From NCBI GenBank assembly GCA_014825775.1, contig MVAQ01000367.1, positions 1 through 12,612 on the forward strand: a stretch of 12,612 nt of DNA. The letters are read 5' to 3'. The position numbers were made by a program, and so were the translations under genes. Positions 1 through 8,475 of the stretch are shown here, piece after piece. The stretch is from Krasilnikovozyma curviuscula (taxonomy: Eukaryota > Basidiomycota > Tremellomycetes > Cystofilobasidiales > Mrakiaceae). Within the stretch, counting starts at the first letter, position 1. Every line of letters starts with the position of its first letter. The notes below the pieces were generated by a model. It ran no database searches and had not been told where the DNA came from. It was given only the letters and a program-made list of their open reading frames with translations.

Positions 1-2
1 AT

Positions 3-190
3 TTGTATTAGAAAAAAAATCCTAATGGCGGCGGCGCGCACCTTTGCGCGTCGATTACACCCTCTTCTAATGGCGCGCTCGCTTATTACTAACCTTTTTG
101 TATTAGAAAATCCCTAATGGCGGCGGCGCGCACCTTTAGACGTCGATTACACCCTCTTCTAATGGCGCGCTCGTCTTATTACGAATTTTT
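3..190. repeat. Tandem pair of ~95-bp GC-rich repeat units
   Basis: Two copies of a ~95-bp unit lie head to tail, roughly 3-94 and 95-190. Each runs from TTGTATTAGAAAA through CTAATGGCGGCGGCGCGCAC and CGATTACACCCTC to CTAATGGCGCGCTCG and CTTATTAC. The copies differ by a few substitutions and a ~3-bp change in the A-run. Inside each unit a CTAATGGCG motif itself occurs twice. Reading frames across this stretch are short and resemble no protein I know, so I treat it as non-coding. The left copy touches the window edge, so the array may continue outside. Confidence 0.8.
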
Positions 191-355
191 TTGTAATGGT
201 TTACTTCGTAACTACAAATTTTCCTATACTTTTTGGTCCGACAACTATCCCTACCGCCTGGCGGGGGTGGCACCGATTTTCATCTTTTTATTTTTATTTT
301 TACCATTACTCGCCTCTGTTCTTCTCACCTTGCTTCCATACACTCACAGGATTTT

Positions 356-637
356 CCCACAGGGTTTTACTGTTGAGTAGCGCCGGTTTCCCCACAGGGG
401 TTTTCGCCGGCGCGCTTTGCTTTGTTGTTCTTGCGCGCTTTATTTACATACTTTCTTGCGGGCGACCTTACGTCGTCACAGTGAGCACCCCTATTAATAC
501 TCTTAAACCCCTAACCTAAGGGAAACAACTGAGCGCCAGTTGTTTTTCTTCCTTTGTTTTGATTTACTATAGTGTTCATTGAGTCGCGCCAGTGGCCCTG
601 GCCGGTTCGTGAGGGTTTCCCCTCCCACAGGGAGGGG
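356..637. other. Three hairpins with a common ACA loop
   Basis: Three perfect inverted repeats share the loop ACA and a TTT/TTTT flank: CCC-ACA-GGG (356-364), CCCC-ACA-GGGG (390-400) and CCCCTCCC-ACA-GGGAGGGG (619-637). The stems grow from 3 to 4 to 8 bp while staying perfectly paired. The longest could form a stable cruciform in DNA or a hairpin in RNA. No function can be assigned. Confidence 0.6.
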
Positions 638-780
638 TTTTCATCCTCACACTTTAGTATATTTACGTTGTCCTTGCGCGCATATTTAGACTTTAGCGAT
701 AATCTAGCGTTGTTTACTTTACTTGCGGGCGACTTCGGTCGTCACAGGGCATTATATACTTCTTAAACCCTAACCTAACC
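502..780 (+). repeat. Degenerate telomere-like CCCTAA motifs
   Basis: CTTAAACCCCTAACCTAAGG begins at 502 and CTTAAACCCTAACCTAACC at 762. Both resemble imperfect CCCTAA/TTAGGG telomeric repeat, C-rich on the plus strand as expected at a left chromosome end. They are only two to three units long and occur as the last segment of the repeat pair described for 340-780. They may therefore be part of that element and not a former telomere. Confidence 0.4.
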
Positions 781-787
781 TCTCAAA

Positions 788-1546
788 GTGTTCGAGCCTT
801 GTTCCTCAAGCTCGCCCATTATATACAAGTTTAGCGAAAACAGTGTCATCAACGGTGACCATTTGGCTTACTTCAAGTTTATAGGCGTTTTTTTAGGTAA
901 AAACTTCTGTGGCCATTTTGCAGCAAGAGCTCCTGTTCACTCCGTTCTCTCAATACTTAGGCAAATGCATACAAGGCGGCAGACTTTTGGGTCCTCGCTT
1001 GAGCAAATCTATATACAAAAAACTTTTGGGAACTGAAAACATGGATCTTCAGGTACGCTCCCACTTTAAGGGCGGAGACTGTTAGAGCTGATCGCTTCTT
1101 TGGTTAAGGATCTTGAAATCGCCTATCCATCTATATACGCTGAACTTAAGTGGATCGAAGAAAATGATATTGACAGTACTTTGGAGGCTAGCTTTTCTGT
1201 GAAATATGAGGTCTTTGGAAATAGACACACTCACGATCTGATTCCAAATGGACAAACTGTTCCAGTTACAAATGACAACAAGCTGGACTATATTCAGAGG
1301 TCAGTTTTCTAATATTTGTGACCCCTCAATTGGCCTAATACCGCTCTTCTCAGAAATGTCAACTACCGGTTGGTGGGCTTGGTCCAAGGCCAATCTGAAG
1401 CATTCGCTGAAGGATTCAACTCCGTTATTCCTCTTTCTGACCTCAAGATCTTTGGCACAGCTGAAGAACTAGAAATGCTCTTTTCTGGTTCCCAAACTTA
1501 ACTTGATGAGACTGCTATGCGTTCACCTTACATATCTGGCAAATAT
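788..1546 (+). pseudogene. HECT-domain E3 ubiquitin ligase relic, no catalytic cysteine
   Basis: Two same-frame segments show clear HECT homology. The first (788-1036) contains NSVINGDHLAYFKFIGVFLG, matching the NPxSxxxxDHLxYFKFIGRxxG block of the HECT N-lobe. The second (about 1082-1299) contains LEIAYPSIYAELKWIEENDI and DLIPNGQTVPVTNDNKLDYI. A good 54-bp intron (GTCAGT to CTTCTCAG, 1300-1353) leads to NYRLVGLVQG and AEGFNSVIPLSDLKIF, the next HECT block. Damage: in-frame stops at 1034-1036 and before 1082, and a stop at 1499-1501 in the SGSxxxDLDE region. A possible further donor lies at 1547. The C-lobe with the thioester cysteine (LPxxHTCFN) is absent, and the 5' part is replaced by repeats. 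The piece therefore could not work as a ligase. HECT ligases normally transfer ubiquitin through that cysteine. Confidence 0.85.
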
Positions 1547-1586
1547 GTAAGAAGATGGGAAATTGTGATAAAACCAATTTTTTTAG

Positions 1587-2098
1587 GATAGTAAATACGG
1601 ATTTTAACATACGCATCTCGCATCGGAAGATCTGGTCCTTTGTAAGGAAACCTCGATGGTCTGAAGTACACCCTCAGGACTAAGGATACGCTCTACTTCA
1701 GAAATAAAATTCTTGTAATGTTGCTTTGAGATGAATCATGAAATCCAGTTGATGCCTACATATACGCAATGCCTTTAGATCATAACCATGCAACGGCGAC
1801 ATGTAATCAACTTACTGACGACATCTAAACAGGAGTCAGAATTGGAATACGAAGGACCAAAATTTCAACCAAATGGGGTTGTAATGAGTGATGACAAGAT
1901 GAACGCTCACAACTAAAGAGGGAATGTAATATCTGCAAAATGCATGCTTTTGGATCACTGTCGCCGTTCTTCCCGTGAGATGTAGGACGCTTCGCTACCT
2001 AAACCGCACTTACGAACTGGAAGGGCAGGTAATTTCCTTTGTACAATAAGAATTCAGGACTATCTTACGCACCAGAAATTTTTCAAAACCATCTCAAA
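1587..2098. other. Gene-poor stretch with short coding-like scraps
   Basis: No complete gene is visible. Two plus-strand pieces look more coding-like than their surroundings. One follows a CTAAACAG acceptor-like site near 1830 and reads EYEGPKFQPNGVVMSDDK. The other, near 1940-2028, reads RTLRYLNRTYELEGQ just before a possible GTAATT donor. I do not recognise either. They may be exon relics of an unidentified gene or chance frames. Confidence 0.35.
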
Positions 2099-2438
2099 AT
2101 GTCGCTGACAGGTCCCAAACATGACACCAGGTCAGATGTCACTATCCCAGTTCCAATCCAAGACGAAGGGAAGAAGAAAACTGTCAACAACACGGTATCT
2201 TGATAGCTTTCTACTGAGGGACATGTAGTAAATATCAGGCCTGGAGGGTTGCAGGAATCACAACAAGGCGATGAGAAGACCAAAAACACAACATATTCGG
2301 ATGTGTCCAAAGATTCTACAGTAAAAACTACGTTAATTTTTTAGCTTTTCTATAAAAATGATAGCTGAAGCTCATAATCCGGTTGATGAGTATGAATCAA
2401 AGCATCCCATGTTACTTAAAGTAGCGGTTATTGCACTG
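2099..2438 (+). pseudogene. Possible N-terminal relic of an MFS transporter
   Basis: A plus-strand ATG at 2099 opens a hydrophilic frame beginning MSLTGPKHDTRSDVTIPV and stopping after ~34 codons. Further on, from 2358, a short frame reads ESKHPMLLKVAVIAL up to a stop whose bases overlap a GTAAGA donor (from 2438). The second piece resembles the start of the first membrane segment in fungal 14-TM MFS exporters, where a (H/Y)P-x-x-LK-(V/L)-A stretch precedes the LDxTI motif. Nothing after the donor continues the family, so if the match is right only the tail and the edge of TM1 remain. The assignment rests on a short match and is weak. Confidence 0.25.
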
Positions 2439-2735
2439 TAAGACCATCTTTGACCACGCGTTATTCCTTCAGTCTAAAGTCAAGAACTCAACACAGACAC
2501 CTCTTAAGCACGTATCCTGCGAACCAGCCTCATCCGGACCAGACCAAAGCATTAGAGAGGTAGAAGCTCTGTAAGGTCAAGGTTATCATTAAGAGATCAC
2601 TCGCCAGAAATCTCAAAAAACGACGTCTCGCGATGTCTTCATTAGAACAGGACAGACTCTTAGATTTGTATCTTAATATATGCGAGCTTGTGTAAGTGCG
2701 ACTGCATTCTTATTTTCACCTAGAACACATTCAGT
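2439..2735. other. Spacer 3' of the LisH/WD40 gene
   Basis: About 300 bp lie between the possible MFS scrap and the stop codon of the minus-strand WD40 gene. The stretch is AT-rich with frequent stops in all frames. It presumably holds the 3' UTR and polyadenylation signals of the WD40 gene, but I see no clear consensus element. Confidence 0.4.
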
Positions 2736-4539
2736 TCAGGCAGCAAGAACTCTCACGGTCCAGTCAAATCCGCACGTGACGACCTCTTCTCCGACGACAC
2801 AGACGTCCTTAACTACATCACCTCTCCCATCTCCTCCATGCACCTGTCCTACGACCCCTCGTATCCGACCCTGCAGGTCAATTGTCCGAACTTCCCCTCC
2901 TGCTCCACCGGGAATGAGGACAACGCCTCGCCCTGACGGAAGCCAGCAATGAAGCGGGAGAGAGTACTCATCAGTCTGCTGGCCGGTGTAGAGGGTCGCT
3001 AACCGGCGGTTGGAAAACGGTGGTTCTTGTGCAGAACTCGGGGTAGATAGCAGATGAGTAGAGAGGAGAATGATTCGGGAGGTTGAGTTTGGCTGCAGAG
3101 GAACGAGGAGAAGCGAAATAATGGGAAGCAGTGGAGATGGGTGAGATTTGATGTCCCTACAGATGAACAAGGATGAGCAACCAATTGGGAAATCCGCGGG
3201 ACGCGTCACAAAGGATTGAAGGGGGAAGCAGCAGAAGGCTCACAAGACGCTGAATGACACGTGGCCATCACCATTCTCATTGAGATTCAGTTTCTTTATC
3301 CCACCATGGTAAGCATCCTCTTCCATCCCTCCGATGATACCCTCCAAAGGAAGGTAGTAGAGCCAGTTGTCCTCCCTGCACGCCCAGAGAATGTACTCTC
3401 CCTCTTGTGAGCGGGAAGAGGCAAATAGACACGTCGGTGGTGACCGCGTATCAATTGTTCTCTTCAGCACAAACTTCGGTTTGTACTCGACCTCTTCATG
3501 ATACCTTTCCTCTTCTTCCTCTTCCTTCTCACTCTCAGGCGCAGGCGCAGGAGAAGACCAGTTCTCATCCAACCAGAAGCACACCCTACAGTCCCTACCT
3601 ATTGAAACAACCCATTTGCCGTCATGGAGAAAGACAGCCGAGGTTACGAACTTCGTATGGCCACCTCTGAAGATCTGGAGCGGCTCCTCGTTCGCAGCAG
3701 AGGAAGACAGAGAAGAGAGAGCGAGAGTAGAATCCATTGAGGTAGTGAGGACAACAGAAGGGTGGTGTGGATGTGGGGTAACGGAGAGGGTGGCTGCTGT
3801 TGGATGTGGAGAGTGGATTGAGATGACCTAGAGCCGAAGAAGGGGTTCAGCGTCAGCCCCAGCATACTCAATGTTCGGCATGATGTCAAGGAGAGTAAGG
3901 AGGTATTTACTTCACCAGATTCAAAGTGAGTAACCTTGAGCGTCTTATCTGATGAGGTGGTGAGGAGGCATTTCTGAATTGACGATTCGTACGAGGCAGT
4001 GGAGGTGTTGAATGTTCTGTCAAGCCCCAGATTGAAAGTCATCAGCTGTGAACTTTGCAAGAAAAGGATCCCTCTCACCTCCTCGGAATATTGTGGGCTA
4101 CGACCGTAAGGATGTTGGCAGCGTGAATCGACGAAAGAGTCCTGACGACCTAGAAAAGGAGTAAGGTCGGTCTGTATAAGCCTACCCCTTAACGAATCCC
4201 AAAGCAATCTTAACTCACTCTCTTGGGTACATTCTTTTCTGGCAGAGTCATCTTGAGGACCTGATCCTCCATCTTACGAATCTCCTCGACCTTGACATTT
4301 CCCTTCTCCTCTTCCTTGAGCCTGTCGATGTTAACGTAAAACTCATCGACAATTGTTCTCAGGTCAACATCGTTTCCAATTGCGAAAGATGAGGGGACTT
4401 CTACGTCGGCTTCAGTGTGGGATGGCAAGGAAGCTTCCTGGACGAAGGTGTTGTAAGTCGCTGTGAATCCAGACGAGAGCAAGTAAGCTGAGATTAGTGA
4501 GTCCAAGGTGGGCCGAGAAGATGGTAGGATCGAGGGCAT
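2736..4539 (-). CDS. LisH and WD40-repeat protein, 500 aa
   Basis: Five exons on the minus strand: 4539-4219, 4149-4079, 4016-3911, 3827-3244 and 3156-2736. They are separated by GT-AG introns of 69, 62, 83 and 87 bp, and the phases fit throughout (1503 nt). A LisH motif lies at residues ~10-38 (LDSLISAYLLSSGFTATYNT), a dimerisation helix usual at the N-terminus of LIS1/TBL1-like WD proteins. WD40 blades follow from ~107: LLTTSSDKTLKVTHFESGE, VVLTTSMDSTLAL, GHTKFVTSAVFLHDGKWVV with DCRVCFW, YILWACREDNWLYYLPLEG, a blade near FSVLDIKSHPS, and the closing VVTCGFDWTVRVLAA. A glutamate-rich loop (~264-281) interrupts one blade. The start was chosen for the LisH position; the frame stays open to an upstream ATG near 4693. 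Likely a scaffold protein; the specific complex is not recognised. Confidence 0.85.
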
Positions 4540-5427
4540 ATTGCGCTTCAGAACCAGAAAAGAAATGGGATGAATAGGAGATAAGATCGTCGTCGTCCAA
4601 AGGGAGGGTTGCAATTCCAGGCGTCGCTGTGAGAGGATCGGGCTACAGACCTGCTGCAGATTCGCCCCAGATTTTTTCCTTATCGACATAGTCAAAATAA
4701 TTGCATGTATCGTAGAATCTCGTACTTGGAGAATTCCCTTTGCGGATAGAGTAAATGGGCCACATTTCCTGGAATCGCACCTTCCAAGCCTTTTTTTTTC
4801 TTCGCGGTGGGCGCGGTGGTGTTCCTCAAACTTGCACTCGCCTTGTCCAACCTTTTTTGCTGCTTCTATCGCATTCCTTTTATTTCAGAACCGTAAGGGG
4901 GTGCTCTTTACTGTGAAGTGCCTCCTCTGACTGATTGTTTCTTTATTGGTAAGCACTCCCAACATAATATTTTCGAATCGGACATGGCCAAAACTTGCTG
5001 ACAATTGCTCCCACTTCGCCTTTTCTCAGGAACCAAAATTCTGTTGCTATCCTTAGAGCTCTTCTGTAAGAGCCGTACTGTCCTCTCTCGTCCTTGCTTG
5101 TTATTCGATCTGATTTTGATTGTGCAATTTCATCCCCGAATGACTCGAATGCGTCCCCTCGTCCCGCGCTGCCCCCCGCTATCCGGAAATTCAACTCCAT
5201 TATTCAATCAACTTTTCACTGCGGCTGCTCCTCATCTCCTCAAATTTCTTGATTTAATCCATTTCATTGGTACTTTGCTTCTCTCTTCTATTAATTGACA
5301 GTGCCCTTGGTAGCTGCTGTCAGTCACGCACTTTCTTCGGTAAACTCAAACTCGCACACAATACATTACAGTCGCGCCGCAACCAACGTGACTTGATCAG
5401 CAACCACCTCTCAAGTCAGATCCTTTC
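4540..5427. promoter_or_regulatory. Divergent intergenic region between WD40 and MFS genes
   Basis: These ~890 bp separate two divergent start codons and must hold both promoters and 5' UTRs. The strand-specific composition is notable: pyrimidine-rich on the plus strand toward the MFS start, with a T9 run near 4791-4799 and C-rich tracts near 5153-5180 (CCCCT and CCCCCC). No convincing TATA box, tRNA gene or conserved coding frame was seen; the short frames here look like chance. A minus-strand upstream ATG near 4693 might belong to a 5' leader or an extra first exon of the WD40 gene. Confidence 0.6.
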
Positions 5428-8178
5428 ATGATGTCACCTTCAATAGCAAAGACAGCCGACCAAGAAGCAGACGCACCCCCCTTCACGCCCATCCACCCGT
5501 CCCTCCCAGCCTCCGCCCCGATATTGACCGACATTGAGGCTCAACGACCCGACTTACACGACGCGATCCATACTGCTCCAGCCTCTGCGGTCCTTACCGA
5601 AGTAATATCTCCTCATGCACCACCACCGATACCTGTCGAAGAGGAGGACAAGGGCCACGGCGCCAAGTTCCGGTCTGCTGAAGCTGCGCTGGATATTCCA
5701 AAGAACAACATGCCATTGGTCATGGCAGCGCTCAGTACCACCATGTTCCTCGCCGCGCTCGACTCGACAATCGTCACCACTGCGCTCCCCACAATCAGTG
5801 CGGACCTCAAAGGGAACGGGAGTGACTACGCTTGGGTTGGAATCTCGTACATGCTGACGAGTTCAAGTCTCATCCGTAAGGGCTTATGTTTGCAGTCAGG
5901 GTCGGTAGCCATTGCTGATAACGTTTCCGCTATCTTTGTAACGCACAATCCAACTCGCCCTCCAACTCTCGTTCGCTCTTATGCCCAATAGCAATTGTGA
6001 GCTTTAACTATCTGAGCTTCTCTTTTGCTGTTTGAAGCTTATTAATTTCTCTTGGTTTGTGCGTTCGTAGTGGGGTAAGCTCTCAGACGTCATCGGACGA
6101 AAAGCTGTCCTCTACCCAAACATCCTCATCTTCCTCCTTGGTAGTGGGCTCTGTGGAGCTGCCAAAGTAAGCTCTCCTTTGGTCTCTCTCTGTTTCCCTC
6201 TATATTTTCCTCTCTTTCGGACACCCACGATCCATTCCGCGTCTTACTCGGAACTGATCTCCAGCATTTTTCTCATAGACAATGAACCAGCTCATCATCT
6301 ACCGTGCCATCCAGGGGATCGGCGGGGGTTCGGTAATGGTTATGATCAACGTTATTATCTCTGACGTCGTCACTCTCGAAAAGAGGGGAACCTATGGTAG
6401 CATTATCGGTGGGATGTGGGGTGTCGCGAGTGTCATGGTGAGACGACGTCTCCTTAGTTGGATGATTTCGGAAGCACTGTTTCTAACTTCTTTTGTTATT
6501 CATTGACTGGGTCTCTCAGGGACCTTTGCTTGGTGGTGTGTTTACTCAGAAAGTCTCATGGCGATGGTGGTGAGCCCTTTCAACTCGTTCGTGCCATTTT
6601 CTCCTCGCAACATCTACTCACCATAGCCTTATTCCAAACTCAGCTTCTGGATCAACCTTCCCACTGGTGGTGTTGCATGCCTTTTGCTGTTTTTCTTCCT
6701 CAATCTCAACCCTACCAAAAAACTAACATTGCGGCAGTTCTGCGCGACCTTCGACTTCCTTGGCATCTTCCTCCTTATGGCCGGCACAGGTACTCTTCTT
6801 GGTGGCTTTTCTACAGCAACAGACTCAGGTTGGAGTGCAGCAAGCGTGATTGTGTTGATTGTCATCGGCGTTGTACTGATTGGATGCGCTGTCGTGGTCG
6901 AGTTTCGGGAGAAAAAGAGGCAGCCGGTACTTCCACCCAGGCTACTGACCAACAGGACCACAGCTATTATATTTTGGATCTTGCTGTGTCATGGGTAAGT
7001 TTCCTTTTATTTTCTTCTTCTAATCAACAGCCTGCTACTTAGTGATGCTGTCCTTTCACCAGAATCGCCTTTTTGTGTGTCAACTACTACCTCCCTGTGA
7101 GTATCGCAATCGTTGTACGGCTACAATAATCACTGAATTTATTTCTTTTCATCGACTAGGTTTACTACCAGGGCATCTTCGGTGTCTCGCCCCTCCGTTC
7201 AGGTGTCCTCCTTCTTCCTGTAGCAATCGGCGGGTCCTTCACCACAATTCTTGGGGGGCCCGTCATCACGTACTTGCAGCGTGTGCGTCCATCCTTCTGG
7301 GTTGGTTTGGGAGGGATGACAGTCGGAGGCATCGGGATGCTGTTCTTAAACGAGTTCACGCCCTTGGCGCAGCAGATGGGCATCACGCTCGTAATTGGGT
7401 TCTTCATGGGTATTTTGCACCAGCCACCTCTGATCATGGCTCAGAGTGCTGTTAGTGGCTCCTTTCTCGTTCACTCACCCCGTTGAGAACGACTGCTGAC
7501 GAAATGTGCTGTCTCTGCTGTAAACAGATGCCTCTCAAAGGTTCGTATATTATTCTGGATCTGTATCTCTGTGGATAAACTTACAGATGATTTCTTCTCC
7601 TAACAGAAATGGGGTCAACGACAGGTGCCATTATGCTTTTCAAGCTCCTTTCTGGAACGCTGGGAACCGCAATCGGTGGGACAATTCTGGGAACACAACT
7701 GCGACGCCGCCTTTCCCTTATTTCAGGATACGATACTAGCGCAATCTCAGAGTCGATTCTAAAGGGCGACTATACAAACTTACAGACGATCCAGCCGGCG
7801 GCTCTCAAGGCGGAGGTGCTCGGTGCACTAGCGGGGAGCTTGAGGACAATCTGGATCGTACTACTGCCTTTAATAGGGAGTGGCTTCCTTGTGAGCTATC
7901 ATCTCCTATTATTTTTCCATAGGGAGCTCGAAATCTGATGTTCTGTGATCGTGTTGCAGGCTTCGCTATTCCTCCGACATTACACCCTAAGCCGAAAATA
8001 CAACGTTCCAGCCAAAGCCAAGACTGACGAGCTTGCTCCGGGAGCTGCCTCTGAAGATTCTAATGTCGAAACTAACGAGAAGAAGGAGCTCGATGGGTCA
8101 GCAGCTCCGTCGATCAAGACGCTCACTGGAAGCACTGTCGACGAAGGGAAAGACAGGGTTGGGGAAGATCAAAAGTAG
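5428..8178 (+). CDS. MFS exporter, DHA2 (14-TM) drug:H+ antiporter type, 649 aa
   Basis: Eleven exons: 5428-5875, 5992-5996, 6071-6166, 6279-6437, 6520-6569, 6644-6994, 7063-7096, 7160-7450, 7528-7540, 7607-7890 and 7960-8178. All introns are GT-AG (63-116 bp) and phases fit (1950 nt). A hydrophilic Pro-rich tail of ~93 residues precedes TM1. Family motifs: LDSTIVTTALPTI (~111-123), GKLSDVIGRK (~153, motif A, TM2-3 loop), RAIQGIGGG (~192, motif B) and GPLLGG (~237, motif C, marks exporters), followed by WRWCFWINLPTGG. The C-terminal ~60 residues are a charged, Ser/Thr-rich cytoplasmic tail. Expected role: proton-driven export of a toxic or secondary compound across the plasma membrane; substrate unknown. 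ATGATG at 5428 gives two possible starts one codon apart. No frame breaks were seen, so it is probably functional. Confidence 0.92.
5992..5996 (+). other. 5-nt microexon of the MFS gene
   Basis: Exon 1 ends in phase 1 (C at 5875). Joining it directly to the WGKLSD exon at 6071 gives an immediate stop. The pentamer CAATT, flanked by AATAG and GTGAGC, supplies the missing bases: C+CA makes Pro and ATT makes Ile. This restores SLIPIWGKLSD, as expected ahead of motif A. Skipping it would shift the frame, and retaining intron 1 ends at a TAG that contains the acceptor AG. Confidence 0.8.
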
Positions 8179-8475
8179 CTTTAATCTAGAGTCAGAATTA
8201 GACTTGCTCTATTCATACAGGAACAGGAAAGGAACAGGAAAGGAACAGATTAGGAAGGCAGATAGATCCCAACTATGGTGCGAATGGCAGCTACCTTAAG
8301 AGCCATGTTCCCTGCGGGGAAGTAGAAGGCTAAGCCAAGTGGACTTCGCATCTGAATTTGAAGGGGAAAAAAACATCCTAAACTGCGACATAAGCTATCG
8401 GACAGGTTGAGAGATGCATCACATTTCGATTAAAAGATTTAATTGTGAGAAGAAGTTTTTGGTAATGTCCATTTA
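8179..8475. other. Convergent 3' spacer between MFS and amidase genes
   Basis: About 300 bp with no gene separate two convergent stop codons, so it must carry both 3' ends. On the minus strand AATAAA (8477-8472) overlaps the amidase stop TAA. I see nothing else apart from the short tandem repeat listed separately. Confidence 0.6.
8221..8248 (+). repeat. 11-bp tandem repeat, 2.5 copies
   Basis: GAACAGGAAAG occurs at 8221-8231 and 8232-8242, with a partial GAACAG at 8243-8248, all perfect. It lies in the 3' flank of the MFS gene and looks like an ordinary minisatellite. Confidence 0.9.

Larger units (their letters stand above)
340..780. repeat. Two diverged copies of a ~140-180-bp repeat
   Basis: Copy 1 (about 383-518) and copy 2 (about 602-779) share the same ordered landmarks. 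These are a hairpin with loop ACA (390-400; 619-637), GTTGTYCTTGCGCGC (424-438; 667-681), CTTGCGGGCGAC (455-466; 722-733), GTCGTCACAG (472-481; 738-747), and CTTAAACCC followed by CTAACCTAA (from 502; from 762). Copy 2 is longer because of insertions between landmarks. A partial earlier copy may start near 350. No coding frame is convincing. The repeat ends next to the HECT-like coding relic, so it may be a mobile or subtelomeric element that broke that gene. Confidence 0.7.

Noticed and set aside
117..766. Open frames of 64-107 codons in the left repeat region
   Set aside because: They run through repeats, have no family motifs and low-complexity composition; treated as chance.
2083..2310. 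75-codon minus-strand frame opposite the possible MFS N-terminal scrap
   Set aside because: No motif and no splice continuation; the plus strand reads more like protein.
4973..4981. B-box-like TTCGAATCG in the WD40/MFS intergenic region
   Set aside because: No A box or cloverleaf partner in the surrounding 100 bp.
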